A stretch of DNA of 64,000 bases from NCBI GenBank assembly GCA_963277665.1, contig OY728143.1, forward strand, positions 535,342,394-535,406,393, written 5' to 3'. Positions 41,141-53,525 of the stretch are shown in pieces. The notes beneath the pieces were generated by a model that worked only from the letters and a program-made list of their open reading frames with translations, ran no database searches and was not told the origin of the DNA. A program made the translations under genes and the position numbers. Every line of letters begins with the position of its first letter. Within the stretch, counting starts at the first letter, position 1. This stretch comes from Viscum album (lineage: Eukaryota; Streptophyta; Magnoliopsida; Santalales; Viscaceae).

Positions 41141-41896
41141 AGGTTTGTGATCTATAGTGATGCATACAAGAAGGGATTGGGGTGTGTTCTTATGCAAACT
41201 GATATGGTGATAGCTTATGCCTCACGACAGTTGAAAATCCATGAGCAAAATTACCCAACACATGATTTGGAGTTGGCTGCGGTAATATTTGCATTAAAGA
41301 TTTGGAGGCATTACCTTTATGGTGAAAGGTGTGATATTTACACTGGTCATAAAAGTTTAAAGTATATTTTCACACAAAAGGAGTTGAATATGCGTCAAAG
41401 AAGATGGTTGCAGCTGATTAAGGATTACGACTGCTCAATCCATTACCACCCTGGGAAAGCAAACAAGGTGGCATATGCATTAAGTCAACAAGACCATGCT
41501 AGTTTATCCATGATGAGGATCACAAAAGATCCAATATGTATGGATTTACAAAGGATGGATCTTGGAATTATAATGGAAGGGGAAAAATCTTATCTTTCTC
41601 AAATGAATGTTCAACCATCTATACATGTGAAGATTAAAGAGGCACAGAAAGAAGATGTTGAGTTACAAAAGAAGGTGAGAAATGTTCCTGAATTCAACCT
41701 TGATTGTGATGGGATAATAAAGTTCAGGAATCGGGTTTGTGTTCCTCCCATCCCCGAATTAAAGAAGGAGCTGCTGGATGAGGCTCATAGTTCATCATTA
41801 TCTATTCATCCTGGAAGCACGAAGATGTATAGGGACCTGAAGGAGTACTTCTGGTGGGATGAAATGAAAAGAGATGTTGCTGAATATGTCTCTTGA
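41141..41896 (+). pseudogene. pol: Element E: RNase H and start of integrase, ends in stop
   Basis: RNase H removes RNA from the RNA:DNA hybrid. The frame shows the first catalytic Asp in [12 protein letters not shown] (Asp at 41159), then [19 protein letters not shown], with Glu and context conserved, and HKSLKYIF. It is preceded by a Gly where many relatives have Asp in the TDHKSL motif (here TGHKSL), a possible loss of a conserved acidic residue. [14 protein letters not shown] closes the domain. The integrase zinc finger begins with [12 protein letters not shown] (first two His). A TGA at 41894 falls immediately before the CLVC pair that completes the HHCC finger. Confidence 0.9.
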
Positions 41897-43039
41897 TGCT
41901 TGGTTTGTCAACAAGTTAAAGATGAGAGACAGAAGTCTAAGGGGATGTTACCACCATTACACATACCCGAATGGAAATGGGAAAACATCACTATGGACTT
42001 TGTCACAGGACTTCCTAAAACATCCAAAGGCAATAATGCTATTTGGGTCATAGTTGATCGTCTTACAAAGTCTGCACACTTCATTGCTATTAGAGAGGAT
42101 TTCTCTCTAGATCAGCTTGCCAGGATATATGTAAAGGAAGTGGTAAGATTGCATGGAGTACCACTTTCCATTATATCTGATCAGGATCCGAGATTTACCT
42201 CGAAGTTCTGGCGAAGTATTCAGCGTACTCTGGATACAGAGTTGAGTTTCAGCACTGCTTATCATCCCCAGACAGACGGTCAGTCTGAGAGAACAATTCA
42301 AACCCTAGAAGATATGTTGAGAGCTTGCTCTATGGATTTCAAAGGAGGTTGGGATCAACACCTACCTTTGGTGGAATTTTCGTATAATAATAGATTTCAC
42401 TCCAGTATTCAGATGGCTCCTTATGAAGCTCTCTATGGAAAGAAATGCAGGAATCCAACATGCTGGGATGAAGTTGGGGAAAGAAAGATATTAGGACCTG
42501 ATCTCGTTGATGAAATGGCAGAAAAGGTCAGATCTATTCAAAAACACATAAGACCAGCTCAGAGTCGACAGAAAAGTTTTGCCGACAACCGAAGAAAAGA
42601 CCTAGAGTTTGAAGTGGGTGATAAAGTGTTCTTACGAATATCTCCCTGGAAGAGGGTTATGAGATTTGGAAAGAAGGGGAAGTTGGGCCCTAGATATATC
42701 GGTCCTTTCGAAATACTGGATCATGTTGGGAAGGTAGCTTACCGATTGGCGCTTCCACCGAATCTCTCTCAAGTTCACGATGTGTTCCATGTATCTCTCC
42801 TGAGAAAGTACATACCAGATTCTTCACATGTACTCAGATCAGAAGTTGTACCGCTGGAGCAAGATCTTTCTTATAAAGAACTGTCGATAGAGATTCTGGA
42901 TCGTAGCGAAAAAGTCCTACAAAACAAGACCACTCGCTTGGTGAAAGTTTTATGGAGGAACCACCAATTAGAAGAAGCTACTTGGGATCTTGAGGATATG
43001 ATGAGGGAGAGGTATCCTCATCTTTTTGTTACAAAGTGA
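41897..43039 (+). pseudogene. pol: Element E: integrase with GPY/F module and chromodomain
   Basis: Integrase inserts the cDNA into the chromosome. This last segment is open to its natural stop at 43037-43039. CLVC (41897) supplies the zinc-finger cysteines. The catalytic triad is complete: Asp in ITMDFVTGLP (41996), Asp in IISDQDPRF (42179) and Glu in HPQTDGQSERTIQ (42287), with 35 residues between the second and third, the D,D35E spacing. The GPY/F module GKLGPRYIGPFEILDHVGKV lies near 42676-42735 and HDVFHVSLLRKY near 42778. The C-terminal chromodomain includes LVKVLWRNHQLEEATWDLED (about 42937-42996); this family uses it to target heterochromatin. It is a domain of a broken polyprotein, since eight stops lie upstream in pol and gag. 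Confidence 0.93.
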
Positions 43040-43065
43040 CGAATTTCGAGGGCGAAAGTCTTTTT

Positions 43066-43078
43066 AAGGGGGGTAGAA
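43066..43078 (+). other. Element E: polypurine tract
   Basis: AAGGGGGGTAGAA directly before the 3' LTR, the plus-strand primer site. The stop codon of pol is 26 bases upstream. Confidence 0.88.
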
Positions 43079-46000
43079 TGTAACACCCGAGATTTTTATG
43101 AGTAATATTTTTTTTATATCATCAAATGAATCTTTCACTACACACTTCCTTGGCTTACATTACACGCAACCACGACCTTCCTCGATAGCTTGCGTCGTAC
43201 GCAATACCGAGTTTTACTAAACAATGATATACTATTAAAATATTATTAAAACTAGACTTTATGAATAGTAATAACCACTTTTTGAAATTTTATAAATTTT
43301 ATTTTTCAAAGTGGACTTCATTTTTGGATTCGGAATACCGAAATTAGCCTAGGGTGAAATTTTGGTATTTTTCTGAAAACTTTCAATTTTTGATGAATAG
43401 TGAAACCACTAAGTGGTAGGTTAAAAACTGAATTTTGCATAAAACATAATTTTACCGCTTCTGTGAATGGAATTCCAAAAATCCGACAGACACGGTTGAT
43501 ATCAGTAAGTAAAATGTGGTTCAATGAGATAAAAATAATTTTTGGGTGAATAGTAACTTTTTATTTTTTTTCCTCGGTTAATAGTAAATAGGGTAACTAA
43601 GGGTAAATATGATATTACTATTTCTCTAACACATGTCCTAATTCTATTGGATAAGTTTAATTCGACCAAAAACAAACTTAGGAATAAAATATGACCATTT
43701 AGGCCCACTTGGGTTAGATTAGGACATTTATTATTAATTTATTTAAAGAAGGGTTAAAATAGTTAAAATCAAAGTTTAATAAGTAAATCATTTTTAATAT
43801 GTGGTTATACATAAGATAAATTAAACTATAAATATTCATTAGAAATATAAAAATATTTCCTACATAATGGTATTTTATTAGTAATTTTTAGACATTAAAT
43901 AATTTAATTTCTTTATGACACAATGATAATGCAGAAATTATCTTATTAATGAAATATTGACATAATTGATGTTATAAACACCAAAATAAATGTAATTTGA
44001 GACTTTTTATGCATTCCACTAATTTTCTAGGTTAATATGATATATTATTGTTGATTTAATCAACTTTGTTCGGACATATAATTTTGTTATGACTTTCAAA
44101 AAAATCATATATCAAATTGTGTCAAAATTGACACAAAATAGTTTTTAAATAAAATATTATATTACTAATTGTAATTTTATTCCTAAAAATCTAAGGTTCG
44201 GCCAAATGACTTATATAAAGATATATATATTAATAATAAACAATTTGGGGTTCGTTTGTCATGTTATAGTAAGTGTATTAACCATATAGTGAAAGAAAAC
44301 AAAAAAGACACGGTAAAAGTTAAATTATTTAACTTAGAGTTAAATCTAATTGATAAGGTTAAAATAATACCCTAAACTTGTCTAAATCTTATTGGTTGAT
44401 AGTATTTCGACCCATCCCCATTTTATCTTCGAAATAAGACCCTTTGGAACCATTATAAACTGATTTTGACTTTAATATAAAATAATATTTTGAGATATTC
44501 CTATGGTGCCCCTCTCCTCCCTTATAAAAGGGCCAGTCCTACCCCTCCTCCTCACACCAATTTGAGCACTCAAGCTTGGCAAACCCCTGCCATTTTCTTC
44601 TCTCCACTTCCCTAGAATAATCCTAGAGGTCCTGTTCTTCTTCAAAGACAAATCTTAGTTCCCTATGTAGAGGATTCAAAGAGGCATTCCAAAGAAGAGG
44701 TAATATCCATTACTGATTTTTTCAATTTCATTCTTCTTCAACTTCTTCTTCTTTAGTTGTTTCATGATAAAGTAATAACATAAGTATTACTTACATACTG
44801 ATATGTTATTATAAATATGAAACAACCCTAATTCACCTTCTATCCATCCTACGGAAAAATGAAATCACCGCGCGTGCATATGTACGGAATACCGTCTCCA
44901 CGCCGTGGTGTAATCTATTTTCCACCATCACCTTACAAGGATGGGTATAATGGTGTAATTAGTAACTATTTATGATTATTATAAAGTAATATTGATACTG
45001 AAAGAATATATATATACTCCAATACAATTCCACGATCATAGGAACGATATCAGCACTCGTGCGTACATACGGAATACCGTCTCCATGATGTGATGCGACT
45101 CGTTCTACATGATCATCATTACATAGTAATTATATAAATGAATTTAATGAATAAATATGATATATGTTACACTAATACCATTCTGGATATAAGGTATCTA
45201 TAACCTTAAAATAAGAATAAGAATTTATTCAGCAAAACACGCATAAGAACAAAAGGCAATAAAGACCCGAGTAACAAGAAACAATGAAATATTACTAACA
45301 AGAAGCTAAGAATATGACCATATATAATATAATATCAATATGTATGATTCTGGAATAAGTCAATAACATTATTTAAAAAATTATACAGGAGCTTCGGACA
45401 CGTACAAAGCAAATCGGACCTAAGGTAAGAGAAATATCACAATCTCATTTTTATCCGAGATTGTTTATTCATAAGTATTTACTGGGGTGTATTTTATCAT
45501 CCACATCCATGTTCCCTCAATATGTAATATTGTTTCCATCCACTTACAATATTTTAAATCCAATTTTACACTTCGGTGAGTTTTTATTAAAGAATATGAA
45601 AGGAATCTTTTGTCATTTTTTCGTACGAGGTACTTTTTTACTTTTCCGACAAAGGTACGAAGAATGTTTTTTTAACTTATATGGCATGAATGGATTTTTA
45701 AAAACATTATTTCCAAGAAGCTTCCTTTACAAGTTTTCAAGTTTATTTTTAATCAACTTCTTTTAGTTTATAATTGTATGACATGTTAAGAAAAGAAAAG
45801 TGTTTTTGAAGAATAAAGGATATTTTCCTCAAGAATGTAGTTCACGTGTTTTATCAAAATTATTTTCCATCTAAGATAATATAGGGTTCTGTTTTTATCC
45901 CTATTATTACATTGATTTGATTAGGTTTTGAGGGAATTATTTTTATGAAGTCATTTCCCTTATATGATTTGTTTTATGATGTCATGATGTTTCACGAATC

Positions 46001-46698
46001 CCATTTTTGTTACATGTGTTATGCGATGATGTATGATTAATGATTATGTGGCACACATAAGAAAGGAATAATTATAAGATGGGTGGGACCTATATCTCCC
46101 TCCAATGAATTGGGTAAAGATTTTATATCTCATGAGATAGACATGCCTGGAACGGTAGGTTATACCGGTTCAGCGAAACAGGACTGGAATGGGGGTGACT
46201 CGGTTCAGAAAGGGGCTCTGTCCACTAAGATAGTCTTGGAAATGAGTCATGACTAACAAAAAATGATGTTCCATGATTATGTGTGCATGCCACAAAGTTT
46301 CAAGTTTCATGTTTTGATTATGGGGATCTCATTTTCGCTTTTATGATTTATTCCATGTTAAGATATTATGATCTCTTTTGCAGGTTATGATTTTGAAAAA
46401 GATATGATATGATTTTTATTTCCTTTATTTGCCCTTGCTGAGCATTTGAGCTCAACCTTTTATGTTTTCTTTTCCCCAGGTCAGGAAGATGAATATTAAG
46501 TAGAATATGCTAAAAGGGACCCTAGATATGTTGAAATAAATGGGAGACACTGTAGAAGATTTATGAACCAGTTGTTTATGTTTCCCAGTTTCTAAAGACA
46601 CTATACCTATATGGTCCTTTGTGGTTTTGTCATATGTTGTAATAAGTGTGCTTCAATTTTGAAGTATTAACAATGTATGTAAAGTATGGGTCGTTATA
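43079..46698 (+). repeat. Element E: 3' LTR
   Basis: A 3,620-bp LTR, TGTAACACCC...CGTTATA, a copy of the 5' LTR with only small indels. The TATA box is at 44523-44530 and the inverted-repeat motifs at 44884-44895 and 45069-45080. The differences are unevenly spread and are denser in the first 150 bases. The frame at 45461-45766 is not open to the same extent in the 5' copy. Confidence 0.92.
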
Positions 46699-46703
46699 GG
46701 TAG
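46699..46703. repeat. Target site duplication of element E, right copy
   Basis: GGTAG immediately after the 3' LTR end, matching 34707-34711. Confidence 0.9.
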
Positions 46704-46794
46704 TGCCTCCTAGCTATCTAGGATAACATGATAGATTCATCCTCTATATCCTTGGTCCCAAAGTTCTGGTAATGAGGTCCTATGTGTAACGATC
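46704..46794 (-). pseudogene. Element A: RNase H fragment between two insertions
   Basis: A sliver of about 90 bases left between elements E and F. On the minus strand it reads HYQNFGTKDIEDES and then IARRHY after one stop, in register with [13 protein letters not shown] and IWRHY of the RNase H in element E. It joins 34711 on one side and about 50193 on the other, so two LTR insertions landed within about 90 bases of each other in this gene. Confidence 0.55.
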
Positions 46795-49700
46795 CAATAT
46801 TGAATCAATTATATTTCCTTTCCTATATTCATTTCGTATAGTATAGATCACATAAAATCACTTGCAGAACACAACAATAACATTATAAATTAAGACTGAG
46901 TGAAATGAGTGGTATTTCGTGAAGTGAAGGAACCTATACTGATGAAACAATAACTTTAGTATAGGAATAGTAATATGACCGTAATGAATAGTAAATCGGA
47001 GTAATGGATAGGAGCATCACCCATGAAAGTATAAATAAAATATATGAACCTTATAAAATAAATTATCAAGTAATTATATCATAGTATAAGTAAATGAATA
47101 CTTTAAAAACAGTTCAATTAAGTATTGGTATTTTTGTAATTCGTAAATATTTATTTAAAATTTTATAATTAATAAAATTATTTAAAATAGCAAATATTCA
47201 TGCAAAATGTATTTCTAAATTCAGGATTTTTTCTTATTGTTTTAGGATAATTTTATGAGACCATAGTTAATTTTTGAAAGTTTTATAAAATCATTTTAAA
47301 ATTAAAAATATTTATTTTCGAGTAAATAATGGTTTTAAATAAAAAAATATCTTATTTAAAAATTTAATTTCAGAAAGTGGAGTTAATTATTTAATTTTAT
47401 GCATCAAAAAATGGTTAGAGTGATTTTTTGGATTTTCCTAAAATACATGACTTTTTTGTGAATAATAAAATACGATTATTTACGATAAATGATAAATACA
47501 TGACTTATTGAGTCATAGGAAAGGTTTGGATGATGTAATAACCATTGGTTAGAACTCACATAAACTTATTACTTTATTTAGTCAAAATAATCATTATTGT
47601 TGTTTGTCTTGAGAAATATAATAAAATAATTAATAAATTAATATAAAATCACCCCTCCCCTCCCCTATAAATACAACCCCTTCTCCTAAAACCATCAAAA
47701 CATTGAGACTTGTAAACTTTCTACTCAAACCTCTTCCCAAGAATATTCACAACATCTAGGTGCTCTTGGTCTTAAAAAAACCAAAACCAATCCCCTAAAG
47801 GAGGTTCTCAAGGGGGAGTGTTAAAGGGGTAAAATCCTCTTAATTTTACATTTAATTTCTTTTCAAGTTATTCTATTTTATTATTCTCTCCTCACCTCCT
47901 ATGTCCAAATGAGAATGAAATATATAGTATCACCTATACACTTGAATGATATATTTTTAATGGAATATAGTTACTAAAAAATATTTCTCTTATTCTTTTA
48001 TTTTAAAAATGAAATCATCGTCCGAGAGGTGCCGATTTACAACCCCCATGGACGACAGAATTTCATTCTTCAATTTCTCCATCAAGTATGGTAATGAAAC
48101 GATTTTATTGTCAGAAAGGATATAATACATGTATTAACACCTTTATTATTTAATTTAAGTATCATATTTACATAATATAAAATGATAAAACAAAATGAGT
48201 TTGTCATGGTCCATAACTGTCGTAATAATGCAAATGATTATCACTAAATGTCTTATATAATGAGTCATCATCATAACATATGAAAAAGTATATACATAAC
48301 CATTTACACGTCTATATATTCATTAATATCACATGTATTTAATTTTAGAGAATTATACCCATTCCACGTGAACTTCAACACTCATATACATGTATATTGA
48401 TCATAAAAGCCAAGGAAATTAATGTTCCCAAGCAATAAAATTATTTATTAAAACTCATCAAATTGACCATAAATGAAGTTAATAAAAATATATTAAATCC
48501 AATTAATTTATAAAAGTTTATTAATTAATTAATTAATGATTTAATTTTTTTATATAGGAAATTAAGGTCATGTTTAGAATACATTCAGACCTACGGTAAG
48601 GGTTTTCATCCCAAACAACCATTTTAATTCGGGCTATGCTTTATTCCTCTATACAATAATTTAATTATTCAATTTTTTAAAAATTATCCTAAAATATTTT
48701 TATATTTTACAAATAAATTAATCCATATCATTTATTCTTTTCTATTGGTTAATAATGTTTTTAAAAGGCACCCTTCTCAATTCTTCCAGGTATGCATGCC
48801 CGATTAAAGGGAACATCTCGATTTCTTGACTGTTTTCATGAACCATCCATAATATATGTTAAGATAGAATTATCTATATAAAATCACTAATTTTGTCATT
48901 AAAAACTAAATTTTTTCATTATTGGTTTTATACAAACAATTATGAAAATAAAATTGATTTTTTACCAAAAGAACTGTTCTTTGCAAAGTAAAATTAGTAT
49001 TTCCCTCATGAATTCCTTTATGAGTTTGTCAGAGTATTTTCATCTATTTCAACACCTATTTAAATATTATTCTATATTTAAATTTATATATTATTATACT
49101 AATTTTCAATATGTTATTAATTTTTTTATTATCATTTTGACTATGGATGTGCAATCTTGATACCATTCACCTTTCTATACAGTTTTTTTAGAGATTATGT
49201 ATACAGATTGGGGAATGTTACTTACAAATCATATGTTCATGTGTTTATACATAGCCCCATTAATATTAGCAATGAATTTGAATAGTAATTTTATGTTTGG
49301 GTCCCACTCTAACCCCTTGACTATCAGTTGGCATCCTGAGACAAAACAGAAATGGGTTTTGGACGAGGCGTTACCCTAGTATTTTGAGCTGTCTTAGTCG
49401 AGGCCTAGATGATATGTTTTAGATGTTTGGAATTATACATTCCCTAATTATTATATTATAATTCTATAAACATTCTAATATTGAATATTATAATATCCCT
49501 AACTAATTCTCATTTACTTATGATCAATTATATGGTTTTATTTACTCATCTTTTATTCCTTCCATATTATAGTAAAGATTATTATTTTAATGGTGTGTTC
49601 TTTTTGTTATTCACCTTGTATAAATTTTATGTTTATGATTAATTATGATATATTAATTTCCCTTATATATCATCTCACCTCACAACATTATTATGATTCA

Positions 49701-50187
49701 TTTTCTCCCTGGATGTAAACATGAATGTTATGAATGCCTTTTAGGGATAATCATGGAGTTTTGGATGTTTGAAAAATATTTTATATATAATATTTCCTTT
49801 AAATTTGTTATGTAAATATTATATTTGTTTGTAGTTTTCAAAAACTTATAAACTATTTTTCCCTTTAGGATGTGATTTCCCTATTAGGATACCAATGCAT
49901 TAATATAATGCATTACCTACCGGAAACTGGGGTTGGGGTCCTTACCCTAGGTACTTAAAATGACAATAAATAATTTATTTACATTGAATCAAAAGATGTT
50001 CAAGCTAAGTCCTAAGGAATAGAATAACACTACATAATAAAAAAACCATCCGGATAATGTAAATTATGTGTAATGGTCAACCTCCATCTCATTTCATTAA
50101 AATCACTCCAACATTTATCGAAACATATAAATAGATTCTCCTTTCAGGTGTGGGATTTCAATATAGAAATAACTGTAGATAATTATT
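46795..50187 (+). repeat. Element F: probable solo LTR
   Basis: It starts TGTAACGATCC, like the LTR start of E. A TATA box (47666-47673) is preceded by CCCTCCCCTCCCC and followed by a leader with two GG-rich purine blocks. A segment near 48012-48060 resembles the ACGGAATACCGT region of E, and GACCTACGGTAAGGG near 48590 matches GACCTAAGGTAAGGG at 37054 of E. No primer site, polypurine tract or coding motif follows. RNase H of element A continues on both sides, which supports a solo LTR. The right edge is inferred from that and from CTATA (50188-50192) against CTATG at the left, an imperfect duplication. Confidence 0.55.
47666..47673 (+). promoter_or_regulatory. LTR TATA box, element F
   Basis: TATAAATA after a C-rich block, 871 bases into the LTR. 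The same octamer occurs in the LTR of element C. Confidence 0.55.
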
Positions 50188-50192
50188 CTATA

Positions 50193-51103
50193 AATATATA
50201 GTAATATCCTTCCATCCTAAATTTTATTCTTATCCCATAAACATTACATTGTGCCTCCTCAGAACTCATGATGACAGTAATTATTTTATTGATTGACACC
50301 CCCTCCCACTAAGATGGTTTACCCAAATTAATGGACTTCTCAAATATATATTATTCAATTTGAGTGTTTTCCATACAATTGTTTCCATAAAATAAATTCT
50401 TGCGTAAAGTAACAATATTTATAATCCCATTCACTAAAATTGAATAATTGATTATTCCATTGAGGAATACAACCAAGAAATAGTCTACGAATGACTAAAA
50501 TATCTACTTTATGACTCCTATGAACAATGTTAGTCATTTCATGACCCAAAAAATCACTATGAGCTAATAATTGTTGTAATGAAAAATATATAACATCTTC
50601 AAGATCTCATCTTGTAAAACACAAATGTGATCATATATAAAACTAAAGTCATTATTTTTGGAACACTTGACTGTCTTTATCTAGTTAAAGAAGTCATCAA
50701 CCTTTGAAAGTTTGTTTTATTATTGTATCATAGTTTATGTCATGATAACTAATATAAATACATAGAATCTATTATTATTTTATAAGAAATAGAATAATAG
50801 CTACATGGGGGTATAAAATTTCATGATAAAACTTTTCTAATTCCATTCCTTGATATTCACCTTAATGTCTCTTGTTTTGATGAGTCCACTTGATAATTCC
50901 TAAAAGATATAAGTATGTTCTAAGTATATAAGTCAATAGAGAAGTCATTATGTGGTTGTGTGTGAACCCATGTGAGGTATAATGAAAATAAACCCTTTAA
51001 TACTCTACAATAATGAAATATGATTACATATAACATCCACACTCAGTAATTCATGATCTCCAACTCATGTGAAATCCACAACAACATTTTGAGGGTTTGA
51101 CCT
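50193..51103 (-). pseudogene. Element A: reverse transcriptase to RNase H, relic
   Basis: The minus strand carries FLGHEMTNIVHRSHKVD (about 50510-50565), where element E has [14 protein letters not shown], followed by RRLFLGCIPQWNNQLFNFS (50430-50490) against RSFLGMAGYYRRFVKDFS, and TQEFILWKQL (50375-50410) against TQKGVMFVWTEE. This is the connection between polymerase and RNase H. The start of RNase H is only a trace near 50230-50290. The upstream polymerase (50600-51100) is too decayed to identify with confidence. The left LTR end of element G cuts the gene at 51104, and I did not find its continuation. Confidence 0.6.
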
Positions 51104-53525
51104 TATAACGCCCCGACCTGAAATCTATTGAACTAGTTCCTCAAGTTGGTTAACTACAGAGCCTAAAGCGTGCCTCCCAACACACCAGATACACTTGATT
51201 GGTAAAATAGGTCTATGTTTTTCAGGAAGAAAAAAATACATACTTATTAGAGGAAATAATATCAATAAAAATAATGGTACCACTATACAAATCACATACA
51301 GATAAAATAAATTAGTATAAGATACCCAATAAAAAACTGCAAAATAACATATAATTTTTAAATTTAAATAGGCAAGAATAAATAATATTATGTTCTATGA
51401 CATCAATCCCCAAAAATAAAAAAATATAGAAACAAAAAAAGGATAATATATTCCATAATTATAAAGCCCTATAATGCCCTCCATCTCCAAAAATTATCAC
51501 TAGGCATAGCATTAAAAATCATCATTAATGAGATTGAATTTTTCCAGAACTATATCCATGAAGTCTATATTTATACCAAATGTTGGCCCAAATAGTGTAG
51601 GATTACAACGCATTATGCCACCAGCAATAGTGTTTAATGAAATAAAATCTCACAAGTAAAGAATAAAAGTTTAAAAAATATAAGTGAATTGTTATTTATA
51701 AATAATATATATTAAAATTAAAATCAACAAATTCATTCCATTGAAATAAAGCTGATGGATCAATTTGAGGCCACCTACCTTTGCCTGCACAATTCTCTCA
51801 ACATGTAGTTGGTTTCATAGCCTAGTCTGGTTACATGGATCTTCATAGTGGAAACCACAATCATACAACTTAATGGAGTCCATCTGTATCATCTTGGAAA
51901 TCCTTTGCAATAATTTCCAATATAAAATAATATCTAGGACTAAACATAAAGGACCTCCTTAAATGTTTAGAGGCACGACTCTATTAAAATACATGGCTAA
52001 TATAAGATTCATTCCATACCAATATAAATCGATCTGAATCTAGGGATCACATCCCATCACATTCAAAAAAATCCATTAAGAATACATGACATTAATCATT
52101 ATAATTAAACAACTATAAAAATTACCTAAATCGATTGGTGATCCACCAAATAGAATTCACATTAATTAATTAGTGTATAATATTATGTATTTCTTAATGA
52201 TTTCTACATATTTAGACCCAACTTTATCCAACGGTGTCTTGACATCCATATATCCACACGTGTCCCCTAATAGAATTCTAGGCTCATCCCTTGAATTTCT
52301 TGACACTATCTATCAAAAGGAATCTATGGTTTTCCACAAATTAATTATATTCTGATAACCATATAAAATAATTATAAACATGTCATTATTCCATACTTTT
52401 TACACTTTATATACAAAATAATTACATAATTCATCCCTATGATACCATTTATTTTCCAATAATAATTACATTTGAACATTCCGTATTAAATCTCTATGTC
52501 ATCAGGGAAGACCCAAAATAACCACTCCCTTCATTTGTAATCATAGAACAAGGCATAACCACCCTCTATAACAAATTCTACAAGGGTATTCCCAAACCAA
52601 CCTACCTAACTTATTCAAATAGATCTTCGAAGAAAAATAAAGTATTAGAAAAAAAATTAAATAATATTAATTCATCCATATTTAGGTTTAGAAAGACTAC
52701 ACATGAAAATAATGAGAAACAACTGTGAGACATTGTGGAAAAAACATAACCCCACTCACCTTAGGTTATATGGGTTATGCTCACCTAATACAAGCCTCTA
52801 ATTAAATAAAACATAGATTATATTTATATAAAATATAAAATCACTAAAAAAATTATTTCATTGTCAAAATGAAGATATTGATTTATATTATGGTCATGTG
52901 AAATATTAGAGGAATTTTAGAATTACCATGATCATTCCAATGAAAAAGGTAGGGAAATTAGATAAAAATATGAGGACGAACACTAAATGGATTTATGATG
53001 GGAGAGATATATCCACACTAGAAAAATTTAATAGAATGGGGCCCTAAAATAGGTTCACAGAGTTTATGGTGGAAAAATAATTTTGGTAAATTTCAATATC
53101 TTACTATAAGCATTATTTGGCTAAATGGTTAGATAAAACGTGCTCTAACTGTAAAGTCCCTACTATTCAGAAACACATCAATATATTATTTTAGGTGTGT
53201 GGTTAGAAAAACAGTGCAGAAACCATGTGAAACAACTCTAAAAAATTGTATTTTATTTAATTTTTTCCCAATTACTCTGCATTGTTTAACAAACCATTAT
53301 TCTTCATATTCAAATAACATGGTTAGGGTATATAGTTAGCACAAATTGTTCCTTAAATGTGTTCACTTATCTTCCTAGAAAAAATAAAAAATGAAATTCC
53401 CCAAACCCTCAATAAATTATTAAGACCCCCCCCCCACTCCCTTCGAAACTCAACTAAGTTAAAAGTTACGGGATTTCATCAAAATATAAATGGTGATTAC
53501 CAAGAAAATTGAGTGGGGACTTACA
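51104..53525 (-). repeat. Element G: 3' LTR
   Basis: On the minus strand it starts TGTAAGTCCC at about 53525, directly after a purine-rich AAGGAGGGTATGT, and ends GGGGCGTTATA at 51104, the same GTTATA ending as element E. CCTAAGGTGAG near 52765 (minus) corresponds to the ACCTAAGGTAAG block of E's LTR. Length 2.4 kb, shorter than the other LTRs here. No gene is visible. Confidence 0.55.

Larger units (their letters stand above)
34712..46698 (+). mobile_element. Element E: complete Ty3/gypsy chromovirus (Tekay/Del-like), inactive
   Basis: A structurally complete LTR retrotransposon of 11,987 bp: 5' LTR 34712-38335, primer binding site 38338-38349, gag-pol 38558-43039, polypurine tract 43066-43078 and 3' LTR 43079-46698, flanked by a perfect GGTAG duplication. 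Domain order is Gag, zinc knuckles, protease, reverse transcriptase, RNase H, integrase with GPY/F module and chromodomain, which defines a chromovirus; LTRs above 3 kb and the tRNA-Met primer fit the Tekay/Del lineage. Nine in-frame stops block the polyprotein. LTR copies differ by a few bases per hundred by eye, so it is much younger than elements A to D. It splits the RNase H of element A. Confidence 0.93.

Noticed and set aside
45461..45766. A 101-codon plus-strand frame in the 3' LTR of element E
   Set aside because: The matching stretch of the 5' LTR (about 37100-37400) is not open to the same extent and the peptide is low-complexity.
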